Shown here: positions 15,701-21,979 of the stretch, piece after piece
Layout: the number at the start of each line of letters is the position of its first letter
Numbering within the stretch: position 1 is the first letter of the stretch
Program-made: the position numbers and the translations under genes
The notes under the pieces: generated by a model
Told to the model about the DNA's origin: nothing
The model's input: the letters and a program-made list of their open reading frames with translations, nothing else
Databases searched by the model: none
DNA from: Bacteroidales bacterium UBA4347
GTDB lineage: Bacteria > Bacteroidota > Bacteroidia > Bacteroidales > P3
Assembly (NCBI GenBank): GCA_002394185.1
Contig: DGTB01000181.1
Coordinates: forward strand, 1 to 21,979
Reading direction: 5' to 3'
Length of the DNA stretch: 21,979 bases

Positions 15701-18700
15701 GAGCGCAGGGTCTTGGAGGCATGGCAAGAACTGTAGTCCACGGCACCATAATTATATACATGGATGCTGTTGTGCACATCGCCGCCCTGCACCGAGGTAC
15801 CGGAACCGATAATGGAGTTGGCGATGTCCATGGTGGGCAGCGTGCTGGTGGAGGAGCCCTGGGTGTTGTAGCCTTCGCCGTCGACGTAGATACGGCTTTC
15901 GCCGCCGTAGAATCCGGGCACGCGGAAGTCGAAGCTGCCGTCGTTGCTACCCCAGTTGGCGCCGCCGTAGACCGAGGCGTCGAGGATGACGTGGCCGGGC
16001 GTCAGCGCCGGGCTGACACCGTCGGTCTCGCCGGGCTTGAAGTTGGTATAGCTGTCGACGCTGCCGGCAATGTCGCGCTCCCACACCTTGCTGTTCTCGA
16101 TGGCCTTGGAGCCCACATTGACGTACACCGAGCCATAGGTGTTGCCCTGGTAGCCGGCACCGTAGACCGAAGCCTTGACGATGCCGCCGGCTATATTCAA
16201 GATAGAAGAGGGACGCAGGGTGGTGTTGGCTGACGGGTCGGCGGGGGTGCCCTCGGCGCACTCGGCGGGATAGCCGTCGTTGACGCGTTGGCTGCCGCCG
16301 TAGACCGACTCCTTGACGTCGCCGCCGTCCATGTTGAGCACCTTAAGGCCATAGACCAGCTGGTCTTCCTTGCCGCTGGCGCCGGCATAGATGTTGTTGT
16401 CGAAGGTGCCGCCGTGCACGTTGACCACAATGTAGGAGTACTTCGTCGGGTCGTCGTAGGCCGTGGCCATGGTCTGTGCTGTGTCGGGGGTGCGGTAGTT
16501 GACCACGCCGTCCACGCCCTCGTCCACCTGCGTGGTGATATGCTCGCCGAGGTCGTTGGTCTTCATGCGCCAGGTGGTACCCATCAGGCCGCCGCCGAAG
16601 AGGTTGGAGTCGACGTGACCGTCGTAGAAGTTGAGCTCCACAAACTCGGTATTGGGCTGGGTGTTGCGGCTGGGGATCCAGATGTGGGGTGCGTCGCCGA
16701 AGGGCTGCACGGAGTAGTCGTAGTCGCCGTTGCCGGCGCCGTAGATGGAGCCGTACTTGCCGGAGTGGATGTTCAGGACACTGCGGAAGACATTGCCCGT
16801 ATAGTCGTTGCCGCCGAAGACCTGGAAGGCGTTCTGGGCGCCGCCGAGGTCGGAACCCTCGAGGGTGAGGGTGGCGGTGCCGAAGACATGCGAGCCCCAG
16901 CAGCCGCCGTAGATGGCGTCGAAGGGTTCGTCCCAGGTGTCGAAGACGTGTATGTAGGTGTTCTCGGCGTCGCCGCCGCGGCCGCCGCCGTAGGCCTTGG
17001 CCGAGGCCAGGTTGGAGGCGTGGTGCAGGTGCACATAGGTGCTACCCTCGACGCCGTCGCTGTGTTCAGGCTTGGCCACATTGCCGCGGTGGGTCTGCTG
17101 CAGGTGCTCCCAGTCGCCCTCGCCGCCGCCGTAGACGGCGCCGGAAATGGTGAGGTCGGCAGTGAGCTTGGCGGGGCAGACAAGGTCGTTAACCTCCACG
17201 CGCGTGGCGCGGCAGTCACCCATCGAGCCACCGCCATATACATTATTATTTATATGACCGCCGTAGAGGTTTACCGTCGTGGAGTCCACGAAGGGCGAAC
17301 CCGCGCAGTGGTCGGCCACGAGGTTGGCGGGGCTGTGGTCCGAACCGAAGGCGTAGACGGCGTAGTCGTCCAGGCCCAGGAAGTCGTAGTCGTAGCGGCC
17401 GTTGGAACCGCCGTAGATGTTGTTCACCTGGCCGCCGCTGACGTCGATACGGGTGTTGCCGTAGACGTTGCCGCTGATGTCGTTGCCGCCGTAGACGTAG
17501 TTGATGCCTTCGGCCTGGGTTTTGCGGATGTCGATGTAGGCCATACCGCGCACGTCGGCCTTGCGGCAGCCGCCGAAGAGGCTGTCGGTAATGGTCACCT
17601 GGTCGGTGTTCACCAGCACGTAGGTGGACACGCCGTTGACCTCCTCGTCGCAGATGTCGAGGAAGTCCTCCGAACCGTTCATGCTGCCGTTGTTGCCGCC
17701 GCCGAAGACGCTCTTCACCTTGCCTTTGGTGAGGATGATGTCGGGCACGCAGCTCTCCATGTTCTCGCGGTTGTTGCCGCCGAAGATGGTACCCACGGTC
17801 AGTTCGTCGGTCTTGCTGTTGAAGAGGATATGTACGTTCTCGCGCACACCCACGCCGTTGCCGCCGCCGAAGACGGTGTCGATCATGCCGCCCTTGGTGT
17901 TGATGTCCACGAAGACGGAGGTCTGCAGAGGCGTCACCTCGGTGTATTCGAAGTGGCACACGGGGCCGGGTTCGAGGCTGCCGACGTTGTCGTAGTTGTA
18001 GTCGCCGTTGCCGGAGCCGTAGACGCATTTGATCTGGACGGAGTCCTCCAGGATGAGGTAGGTGGAGTAGGCGGCGTTGTAGGTGCCGTCGCCGGCGTCG
18101 TAGTTCAGGGGCGTGCCGTCGGAGGCCTTGTAGTCGGCCTCGCTGATGGCCGCATGGACGAGGTTGCTGTCCTTGTCTATCACCTCGGGCAGCGAGTAGG
18201 CGCCGAAGCTGTTGAGCGAACCCATACAGTCGTTGCCGGCGTAGAGGGAGCCGAGGATCTTGGTATTGCCACCCACGGCGGCATAGCCGCAGCCGTAGAG
18301 GTAGGAGAGGTAGCCGCCGCCGTAGGCGTTGCCGTCGCCGTGGTCGAAGCCCACACCGTGGTGCGTCTCGCTGCCCACGACCGTGTTGCCGCTCATCTGC
18401 ACGTGGATGCTACCCTTCTGGTAGCCGCCCAGCACATTGAGGTTGCGCTCCACGCCGCCGACGGAAATCTTGGGATTCGAGCCGTCGAGGAAGCCCACGT
18501 GGGCTTTCACGCCGCCGCCGTAGGCCGAGTAGAGCACCTTGCCGCCGTTGAGGTAGAGGTTGGTATGGTTGTGCGTGGGCACCAGCAGGCCCACATACTC
18601 GTCGCGCGGGTCGTAGGCCTCGAGGTTGTAGTCGCTCAGCAGGTATTCGTCGCCGCCCAGGTAGCGGCCGTTCTTGCTGCAGTGGTAGTAGCCGTCGCTG

Positions 18701-21700
18701 CCGCCGTAGACGTCCTGCAGCACGAGGGCATTGCGGTCGATAACGGCGTAGGAGCCTTCGCCAAGCTCCGAGCCCACGTCGCCGCTGATGTCGTTGCCGC
18801 CGTGGGCATAGCCGAACACACCGCCGGAGAGCCACAGGATGGTGGAGCCCTTGACGTTGGCCATACGGCAGCCGCCGTAGACATTCTCGACAATGATACG
18901 CGAACTGGGTTCGCTGTGCACCACGGTGCTGATGGCCGTGGGACGCTGGAACTTCCAGCCCGTGAAGCCCACCTCGGCGCTGTCGCGGATGATGGGCACG
19001 GTGTGGTAGTCCAAAGCGAAGTTCATGTCGCCGGCATTGCCGCCGCCGTAGACGGAGCTGATGCCGCCGGCGTTGAGGTTGATGGTGGCAATGGTGGCCA
19101 TGGGCGCACGGTTGTTGCCGCCGAAGAGCACACGGATGTTATAGCGGCCGATCTCGCTGTTGAAGCGGTCGGGGCTTTGGTTGACGAGGTTGTCGTAGTT
19201 GGCCCACTCGTTGCCGACATTGGAGGCATCGTAGAGGGGCTTGTCCTTAAGCTCACCGCCATCCCACTGCTTGGTGATGCTGTCGTTGTCGAAGATGAAG
19301 TTGGCGCCGGTGCAGTTCACCGTGCCCACGGGACGATTCACGTCGGCCATGTTGCCGCCCAGGTAGCAGGTGTCGATCATGCCGCCGGTGATGGTGACGT
19401 TGGCATGCGAGCCGTCCACCAGGTTGCCGCCGCCGAAGAGGTAGCGGATACCGAAATTGCGGCCGTAGCCGGTGAAGTAGGTGTTCTGGATGGCCTTATC
19501 GGTGGTGAGCTTGGTGTTGTGCACCCTGACGAAGACCGTCGAGGTGTTGGCCACCGAGCCGCCGTAGTTGTTGCCGCCGAAGACGGTGTAGATCGAGCCG
19601 CCGTAGATGTCCATGGAGACAGCATTCGCGGGATTGCTCACTTCGTTGGAGGTGACGCCGATGAAGGCGTTCTCGGCACCGCCGAAGAGCGAGTCGATGA
19701 CGATGTAGTCGTTGCCGGCATGGCCTTCAACGCCCACGGTGATATGGGCCGTGCGGATGTAGGGCACGGTGCCCATGTACTGCTTGTCGCCTTCAGCCAT
19801 GCAGGAGCCGCCGTTGCCGTGCTCGCTGATATCGGTCTGCGCGGGGTCATAGTAGTCGTCGCAGCGCCACTGGGGCAGGTAGCGGAAGTCGAAGTCGGCC
19901 ACCAGGTCGGCGGGGTCCCAGGCGGCGTTGGCATAGGGTGCGTAGTCCGCCGTGCTGATGGCCTGGGCGGAATAGGTCGCGTAGTCGGCGGGCAGCGAGT
20001 TCCACTTGTAGACCTTGCCGTTGAAGAAGTAGGCCTGGTACTCAAGGTTGGTCTTGCCGCCGTTGTGCAGGTAGGGGTCCACGAGGGAGTCGGTCACGCC
20101 GTCGGCGGCCTTCACCACGGCGGGGTTGATGCCCTGGTAGGTATAGTAGCCGCAGCCGCCGCCGTAGGCATAGCCTATGTGCACGGGGTGCGTCTCGTTG
20201 GTCTTCTCGGTGCCCAGCTTGATGGTGGCGCCCACTTTGCCCTGCACCCAGCCGGCGATGTCGTTACCGCCGTAGAGGGCATAGAGCGAGTCGGTGCTGT
20301 GCACGGTGACGTTGGTGTTGCCGCTGACGTTGGCCATACGGCCGCCGCCGACCACATAGCCCTTGATGACGGGGGCGTGAGTGGGTTCGGGGAACGGCGC
20401 ATGGTCCACCTCGGGGGAGAATTTGAAGTAGACGCTGTCCTTCTGCACCACACCGTTGGTGTAGGTGACGGTGTAGTAGATCCAGCCGCCGCTGGAACCG
20501 GTATTGGGCACGCCGGAGCAGCGCACGCGGAACTGGCCGTCCACGGTGGCGGTGTCCACCCAGCGCAGGGCGCTGCGCGTGATGCTGAACCGGCTGCTGG
20601 CCACGGCGACGGTCTGGTTCTGCTCCTCAGGCACGCCGTACTGGCGGTCGAAGGGGGCACTGTCCCAGTAGTAGTAGCGGCGGGTGGTATTGATACCGGC
20701 GCTGCCGTAGCCCGGGTCGCTGCGCTGGCGGTAGTTGCTGTTCATACCCCAGCGGTTGATTTCCTCTATGTACTCGTAGTAGCCCTCCCTGACGGGCACA
20801 CCGCCGGCGGGAATGGAGATCTGCGGCGTGGCCAGGAGCACGTCGCCGAATTTCAGGGTGTCCCTGTTGGCAGTGAGGTCCGTCAGACCCTGGCCGGCGG
20901 GGAAGTCGACGCTCTTCTCGTGGTAGTACACCCAGACGGGCAGGTACACCGCGCCCTGGCCGGCGGGACGCCACGTGGTATCGCTACCGGGGCTCACGAC
21001 GGGAACGGCGTCGCAATAGGTATACACACCGTCGGAACGGCGCACTCTCGCTTCAGGACGCGAATAGGTGTCGCCCGACATGCGCCACACGCCGTTCTCA
21101 GGGTCGGCCTCGTGGCCCGTGGTGTCGTACATGACCCAGTAGTAGGCCTCGTGGCGCTGACCGTTACGGTAGGTGATGTCCGTGATGGCGGCGCCGATAT
21201 CCCAGTTGTAGAACTTGGCGTAGTAGGCCGTCGAGGCTCCCACCTCCACCTTCTCCACACGCAGCGAGTTGCGCGTGCCGATGAGGTAGTAGCGGTAGTT
21301 GCCCCACTCCTGGAAGTAGTATCCCGTCAAGCCCGTACGGCTCCACACACAGTAGCGGTTGAAGTTGTTGGAATCGACGTTGACAATACGGGGATTGTTG
21401 GCATCGGTCTCGATGTCGAGGGCAAGATAGTACTGACCCACATGTGTGTGCAGGTTGACAGGAGTCTGGTCGTGGATCTCCGAACCATAGCTGCTGCCAG
21501 CCAGCAACACTGCGGTCTCGTGCGGACTCTCCTCGGGGCCTTCAAGCCACTTGAAGAGTCCGTTGCTGAGGGTGTAGTGCAGCGTGGAGCTCTCGCCCGC
21601 AATCTCTTCGTCGCGCTGAGCGTGCACATTCACAGGCAACGCCACCACGGCAACGAGCGCCAACAAGGCCAACGCCTTGATAAAGGTAGTTTGGGATAGA

Positions 21701-21750
21701 CGATGTTTCATATTCTCCATTATAGGTTTCTTTCTGTTGGTTTCTGTCAT
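9706..21750 (-). CDS. Giant T9SS-secreted repeat protein (about 4014 aa)
   Basis: This very large surface or secreted protein would be exported by Sec and then by the type 9 secretion system. Residues 1-44 form a long signal peptide (hydrophobic core about 26-40, cleavage after VHA). About 45-460 show no recognised domain. About 465-1990 are Gly-rich repeats of VYGG/VFGGGN type in which a composite module recurs, probably a beta-helix. About 1990-3400 are mixed beta-rich segments without a family I can name. About 3410-3810 begin with GLAWLISVVNGYNGQ and hold GLUG-type repeats (VGGLAANS, SGGLIGRS, IGGIAGYL, VGGIVGYA). Next comes a CDSVVTLTLTF segment, and 3937-4014 are a T9SS type A sorting domain (KVYPNPT, then YPSGIYYVRI, ending QKVVKR). 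I chose the ATG at 21750 because AAGGA lies 6 nt upstream; ATGs at 21720 and 21711 and a GTG at 21780 are alternatives. First gene of a three-gene operon. Binding partner unknown; adhesin-like by inference. Confidence 0.92.
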   Translation of the reverse strand: MTETNRKKPIMENMKHRLSQTTFIKALALLALVAVVALPVNVHAQRDEEIAGESSTLHYTLSNGLFKWLEGPEESPHETAVLLAGSSYGSEIHDQTPVNLHTHVGQYYLALDIETDANNPRIVNVDSNNFNRYCVWSRTGLTGYYFQEWGNYRYYLIGTRNSLRVEKVEVGASTAYYAKFYNWDIGAAITDITYRNGQRHEAYYWVMYDTTGHEADPENGVWRMSGDTYSRPEARVRRSDGVYTYCDAVPVVSPGSDTTWRPAGQGAVYLPVWVYYHEKSVDFPAGQGLTDLTANRDTLKFGDVLLATPQISIPAGGVPVREGYYEYIEEINRWGMNSNYRQRSDPGYGSAGINTTRRYYYWDSAPFDRQYGVPEEQNQTVAVASSRFSITRSALRWVDTATVDGQFRVRCSGVPNTGSSGGWIYYTVTYTNGVVQKDSVYFKFSPEVDHAPFPEPTHAPVIKGYVVGGGRMANVSGNTNVTVHSTDSLYALYGGNDIAGWVQGKVGATIKLGTEKTNETHPVHIGYAYGGGCGYYTYQGINPAVVKAADGVTDSLVDPYLHNGGKTNLEYQAYFFNGKVYKWNSLPADYATYSAQAISTADYAPYANAAWDPADLVADFDFRYLPQWRCDDYYDPAQTDISEHGNGGSCMAEGDKQYMGTVPYIRTAHITVGVEGHAGNDYIVIDSLFGGAENAFIGVTSNEVSNPANAVSMDIYGGSIYTVFGGNNYGGSVANTSTVFVRVHNTKLTTDKAIQNTYFTGYGRNFGIRYLFGGGNLVDGSHANVTITGGMIDTCYLGGNMADVNRPVGTVNCTGANFIFDNDSITKQWDGGELKDKPLYDASNVGNEWANYDNLVNQSPDRFNSEIGRYNIRVLFGGNNRAPMATIATINLNAGGISSVYGGGNAGDMNFALDYHTVPIIRDSAEVGFTGWKFQRPTAISTVVHSEPSSRIIVENVYGGCRMANVKGSTILWLSGGVFGYAHGGNDISGDVGSELGEGSYAVIDRNALVLQDVYGGSDGYYHCSKNGRYLGGDEYLLSDYNLEAYDPRDEYVGLLVPTHNHTNLYLNGGKVLYSAYGGGVKAHVGFLDGSNPKISVGGVERNLNVLGGYQKGSIHVQMSGNTVVGSETHHGVGFDHGDGNAYGGGYLSYLYGCGYAAVGGNTKILGSLYAGNDCMGSLNSFGAYSLPEVIDKDSNLVHAAISEADYKASDGTPLNYDAGDGTYNAAYSTYLILEDSVQIKCVYGSGNGDYNYDNVGSLEPGPVCHFEYTEVTPLQTSVFVDINTKGGMIDTVFGGGNGVGVRENVHILFNSKTDELTVGTIFGGNNRENMESCVPDIILTKGKVKSVFGGGNNGSMNGSEDFLDICDEEVNGVSTYVLVNTDQVTITDSLFGGCRKADVRGMAYIDIRKTQAEGINYVYGGNDISGNVYGNTRIDVSGGQVNNIYGGSNGRYDYDFLGLDDYAVYAFGSDHSPANLVADHCAGSPFVDSTTVNLYGGHINNNVYGGGSMGDCRATRVEVNDLVCPAKLTADLTISGAVYGGGEGDWEHLQQTHRGNVAKPEHSDGVEGSTYVHLHHASNLASAKAYGGGRGGDAENTYIHVFDTWDEPFDAIYGGCWGSHVFGTATLTLEGSDLGGAQNAFQVFGGNDYTGNVFRSVLNIHSGKYGSIYGAGNGDYDYSVQPFGDAPHIWIPSRNTQPNTEFVELNFYDGHVDSNLFGGGLMGTTWRMKTNDLGEHITTQVDEGVDGVVNYRTPDTAQTMATAYDDPTKYSYIVVNVHGGTFDNNIYAGASGKEDQLVYGLKVLNMDGGDVKESVYGGSQRVNDGYPAECAEGTPADPSANTTLRPSSILNIAGGIVKASVYGAGYQGNTYGSVYVNVGSKAIENSKVWERDIAGSVDSYTNFKPGETDGVSPALTPGHVILDASVYGGANWGSNDGSFDFRVPGFYGGESRIYVDGEGYNTQGSSTSTLPTMDIANSIIGSGTSVQGGDVHNSIHVYNYGAVDYSSCHASKTLRSIQRADELYLWNTAIFYSGATDAASAYPSQQLTIMRVDTVKVRGYNVIDLNAVMTEVAQLHFYKDELDGDGNLVHTTNQNLIVNDPTQCRNDMQVCDRLHVIDPETNKYAAMVVNNGVNVDIMTTDGDERGYGFVEGFGYLFAETGTNAVVTARAKYGSVNATDGGFMASCADSNLVIASQSGTTIVWDSCDHAGIDCSLAEYPYNNFRNSYRVWSVGQGKRTRFAVLLAHAQPELLPQDDKKVKLYDDSTSRNYDLALAHAELVLPPTTPGHYYRLGTDGVTIEDDNAVLRFVDRTWHPVSWADVGDNPNEAQTNPAQGTWEQPALASGSSSSDLRGVKLIQDNPATTFGLVMTSGKNFASSGTNTYTAPQTYSGTWNQGGTAISGNNHVNIIQNFYSAQVGADVNASPVMDLYLTYSTNFSSTMLGTVYFTLDEYKAVPKRANYDGSDISTNTGAIVPDQYVDSNLNQPINVAITIATLLEKFKDMEYDLLAMYNEGRSNTFIRKAVLPATLHSRELYLDSISWWPEKCAANEFLLTGDSATVIDAELPNVFRVGVQPMDNISSTLTSTVGWHTINQDTVADIFSTAMPYTGASKTEKMKFSKESGSSATCASYDNIGLTGQGLHIGELDGRGLAALNLSLTYDGNKVYPDGVVGHLDLHFTAYNPVDTSKFKIRVNVKCRTVGDTIYLASADHVDRCGGIHLTPGSLADVDPGNTQKIGKRPSKYLQNFMQAFDASIYEEGDVIAIIDTMKITDAVSIRGVDYFAVPVIRYTGHHSDLPGECGVFRGTMLDVSTSDGMLSATCVDFGGGSVGRIIDESGTQYPEYWNATLTPPANDLYKRLDTNQVYGPIIAVHDGGTVTLSNGTSLHSNYNAYTDTDIKRRGSAVSVTKGGNLVFVNSVDIENNFVPAQVGDHPTNGAIYVDSGTVTLNPSHKATAVNITKNYIYSGSTPYWTNYKDAAGHVVRFMVDTNYTKTADKRNVFLTRTPDAGDAVMKDEQSDMIDMVSVLPDNTLIGVSKWFPGEDVRDTIRFAFGHKFTDLLQATHVNNNFVSDEGYNVFYEYNVDNSRIFLHRCATFHHQIAGVDLPYDNGGTLHAGDVLSYVPLVSATCPTGGDEIIYRVQGGFFPYTYTWSGSSDKTRTTAVVNNTLISQVKGGNYVNYIDAIADTLLTPHVSMTPHEFSDTLKYHVEAKDVSGFCTLKKDIKVTLKKTDVDNPDRFVVENDGSANGWTDPDTAVRALGTRNYKAIKITPKVWVNRNAGTIDARVVGDDNDYVYQEVVNVDPSTGVETVTGHELEDLLFCEGDVIRLTTNPRSESTKFIMWDFDPYYTQTASYVVPSRNSDVVAYYGPNNYWKDQVNSEVAAHAVHDANYDYTTRDNAGDAAAGYVTTYDGDVHIYNENGLAWLISVVNGYNGQQVRPFYFNKVFIHQKDNDEPYDMQNYLWSPMGTQQYGFRGRFIGVGKPSVVTDSSTVPLAADQHVVIRNIIVNEPSMYHVGFFGNLDTAQISGIKLEAVFARGGHYVGGLAANSVYSKIDNCAVSDSAENNSTASILTTHYVSGGLIGRSSHDVITNSKTAAKYVGDAVYSGGMVGHGTATSVTNSGALNISRMSGLYIGGIAGYLDGEAPRTRMLLFHSNGSSSVLANNYVHLLAEAKHQQRVGGIVGYAENTILENNYAYGKMRNAGVHGGVAGALSNNTSANHNYYAASDAAQTVGVAAASANLSDNASFRGKGNAVTISQPVYGVNNLTRVLNRWVRQQNADGGQYKTWRSDLEEVHDGYPLFGQPDLIPVNDTVLVEGCEQVEWQGVVYTEDDQYAVSFIDSVEMVDSTLVTLIRLHYGTNTNLTDSAIIGEEYSGYGFVVSAAESALLRRTLDSTGRATLVLTDTLQTAFGCDSVVTLTLTFRSESNEDIDIVDISSVSEVKVYPNPTVNIIHVEAEQMSHVEIYDNEGRVLQNRDTYDASSVTLDLSYYPSGIYYVRIHTPNNVTIQKVVKR
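15780..20360 (-). repeat. Gly-rich composite module repeats of the giant protein
   Basis: At protein level a module recurs at least four times. It contains a GG-C/G-RMA-x-V-x-G type strand, then GGNDI-x-G, then a GG-x-NG-x-Y-x-Y segment. The first element lies at about 20311-20358 (VVGGGRMANVSG), 18845-18885 (VYGGCRMANVKG), 17545-17580 (LFGGCRKADVRG) and 16876-16916 (IYGGCWGSHVFG). GGNDIAG, GGNDISG, GGNDISG and GGNDYTG follow in the same order. Between them lie VFGGGN-, IFGGNNR- and VYGGGN-type strands. The DNA copies have diverged, so this is an old protein-level repeat, not a recent tandem duplication. Confidence 0.85.
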
Positions 21751-21814
21751 TTTTTGTCCTTTTTTCCGACATATCGGCACAATTCACCCTATGCACATTA
21801 CACCCGCAAAATCA

Positions 21815-21836
21815 TGATATATAATAATATATATCA
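21815..21836 (-). other. AT-rich hairpin in the giant gene's 5' leader
   Basis: TGATATATA (21815-21823) and TATATATCA (21828-21836) form a perfect 9-bp stem with a 4-nt loop. It lies about 20-40 nt into the predicted transcript of the surface operon and some 65 nt before the chosen start. It may stabilise the mRNA 5' end or affect initiation. No riboswitch family is recognised. Confidence 0.5.
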
Positions 21837-21860
21837 CGACCCTACTATATGTCCAATTTG

Positions 21861-21891
21861 CAAATGTACAAAAAAAATCCAACTCGGCAAA
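21861..21891 (-). promoter_or_regulatory. Promoter of the surface operon, exact consensus
   Basis: On the minus strand TTTG (21891-21888), a spacer of exactly 19 nt and TACATTTG (21868-21861) match TTTG-N19-TAnnTTTG. Transcription would begin near 21853-21857, giving a leader of about 105 nt before the ATG at 21750. The surrounding region 21751-21930 is AT-rich and contains no gene that I can support. Confidence 0.8.
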
Positions 21892-21938
21892 CAATTAACA
21901 AGAAATTAACAAAATTTCCTTCGCCCCCACCCCCCGAC

Positions 21939-21966
21939 CAAAACCGCACCCGAAAGGTATCCGATA
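21939..21966 (-). repeat. Terminal inverted-repeat motif, right copy
   Basis: Read on the minus strand this 28-bp stretch starts TATCGGA, contains CGGGT and ends GGTTTTG. It matches bases 1-28 at 23 of 28 positions. It lies about 50 nt upstream of the -33 box of the surface-operon promoter, and a G/C homopolymer-rich tract (21923-21935) adjoins it. It is non-coding and probably a second copy of a dispersed repeat. Confidence 0.5.
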
Positions 21967-21979
21967 CGGCCGTTCTTAT

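Noticed and set aside
16288..21699. An 1803-codon open frame on the plus strand opposite the Gly-rich repeats
   Set aside because: Same cause. The repeated Gly, Tyr and Asn codons of the real gene give Ala/Val/Asp-rich antisense text with no start context or family.

Overview
The window comes from a GC-rich member of the Bacteroidales (Bacteroidota). The evidence is convergent. It has a Bacteroidota-type LptD with an OstA-like N-terminus and only two cysteines. It has a type 9 secretion (T9SS) type A C-terminal sorting domain, and a fimbrillin-like surface lipoprotein with GLUG-type repeats. Two promoters match the Bacteroides sigma-ABfr consensus exactly (TTTG, 19 nt, TAnnTTTG). Genus cannot be assigned from the sequence alone. 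No rRNA, tRNA, CRISPR array, transposase or phage gene was seen.

Left part (1-7060): two housekeeping and envelope operons are transcribed away from a short AT-rich control region at about 4050-4145. Leftward run a SPOR-domain N-acetylmuramoyl-L-alanine amidase, a GldA/NatA-type ABC ATPase, pyrF (orotidine-5'-phosphate decarboxylase) and a four-helix membrane protein. The last two overlap by ATGA. Rightward run lptD (LPS outer-membrane assembly) and a small MerR-type regulator. The two -7 boxes face each other as a perfect 10-bp inverted repeat, and a 20-bp palindrome covers the -33 box of the amidase promoter. Peptidoglycan cleavage and LPS insertion may therefore be controlled from one shared site. 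pyrF carries a roughly 80-bp palindromic repeat element that is translated in frame.

Middle (7026-7173): the rightward and leftward operons converge here. The gap holds two strong stem-loops and about five degenerate copies of an 11-bp tandem repeat.

Right part (7174-21750): a leftward three-gene surface operon is driven from a strong promoter at 21861-21891. First is a giant (about 4014 aa) secreted protein with a signal peptide. It has a long Gly-rich repeat region in which a composite module recurs, a middle region without recognised domains, GLUG-type repeats and a T9SS sorting domain. Its stop codon overlaps the start of a 67-aa acidic peptide gene of unknown function. That is followed by a 772-aa lipoprotein with a fimbrillin-like N-terminal half and a Cys-bearing GLUG-like C-terminal half. 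This accessory cell-surface cassette is the least explained part of the window.

The two extreme ends (1-28 and 21939-21966) carry the same 28-bp motif in opposite orientation (23 of 28 matches). This may be a dispersed repeat at which an assembly contig ended.
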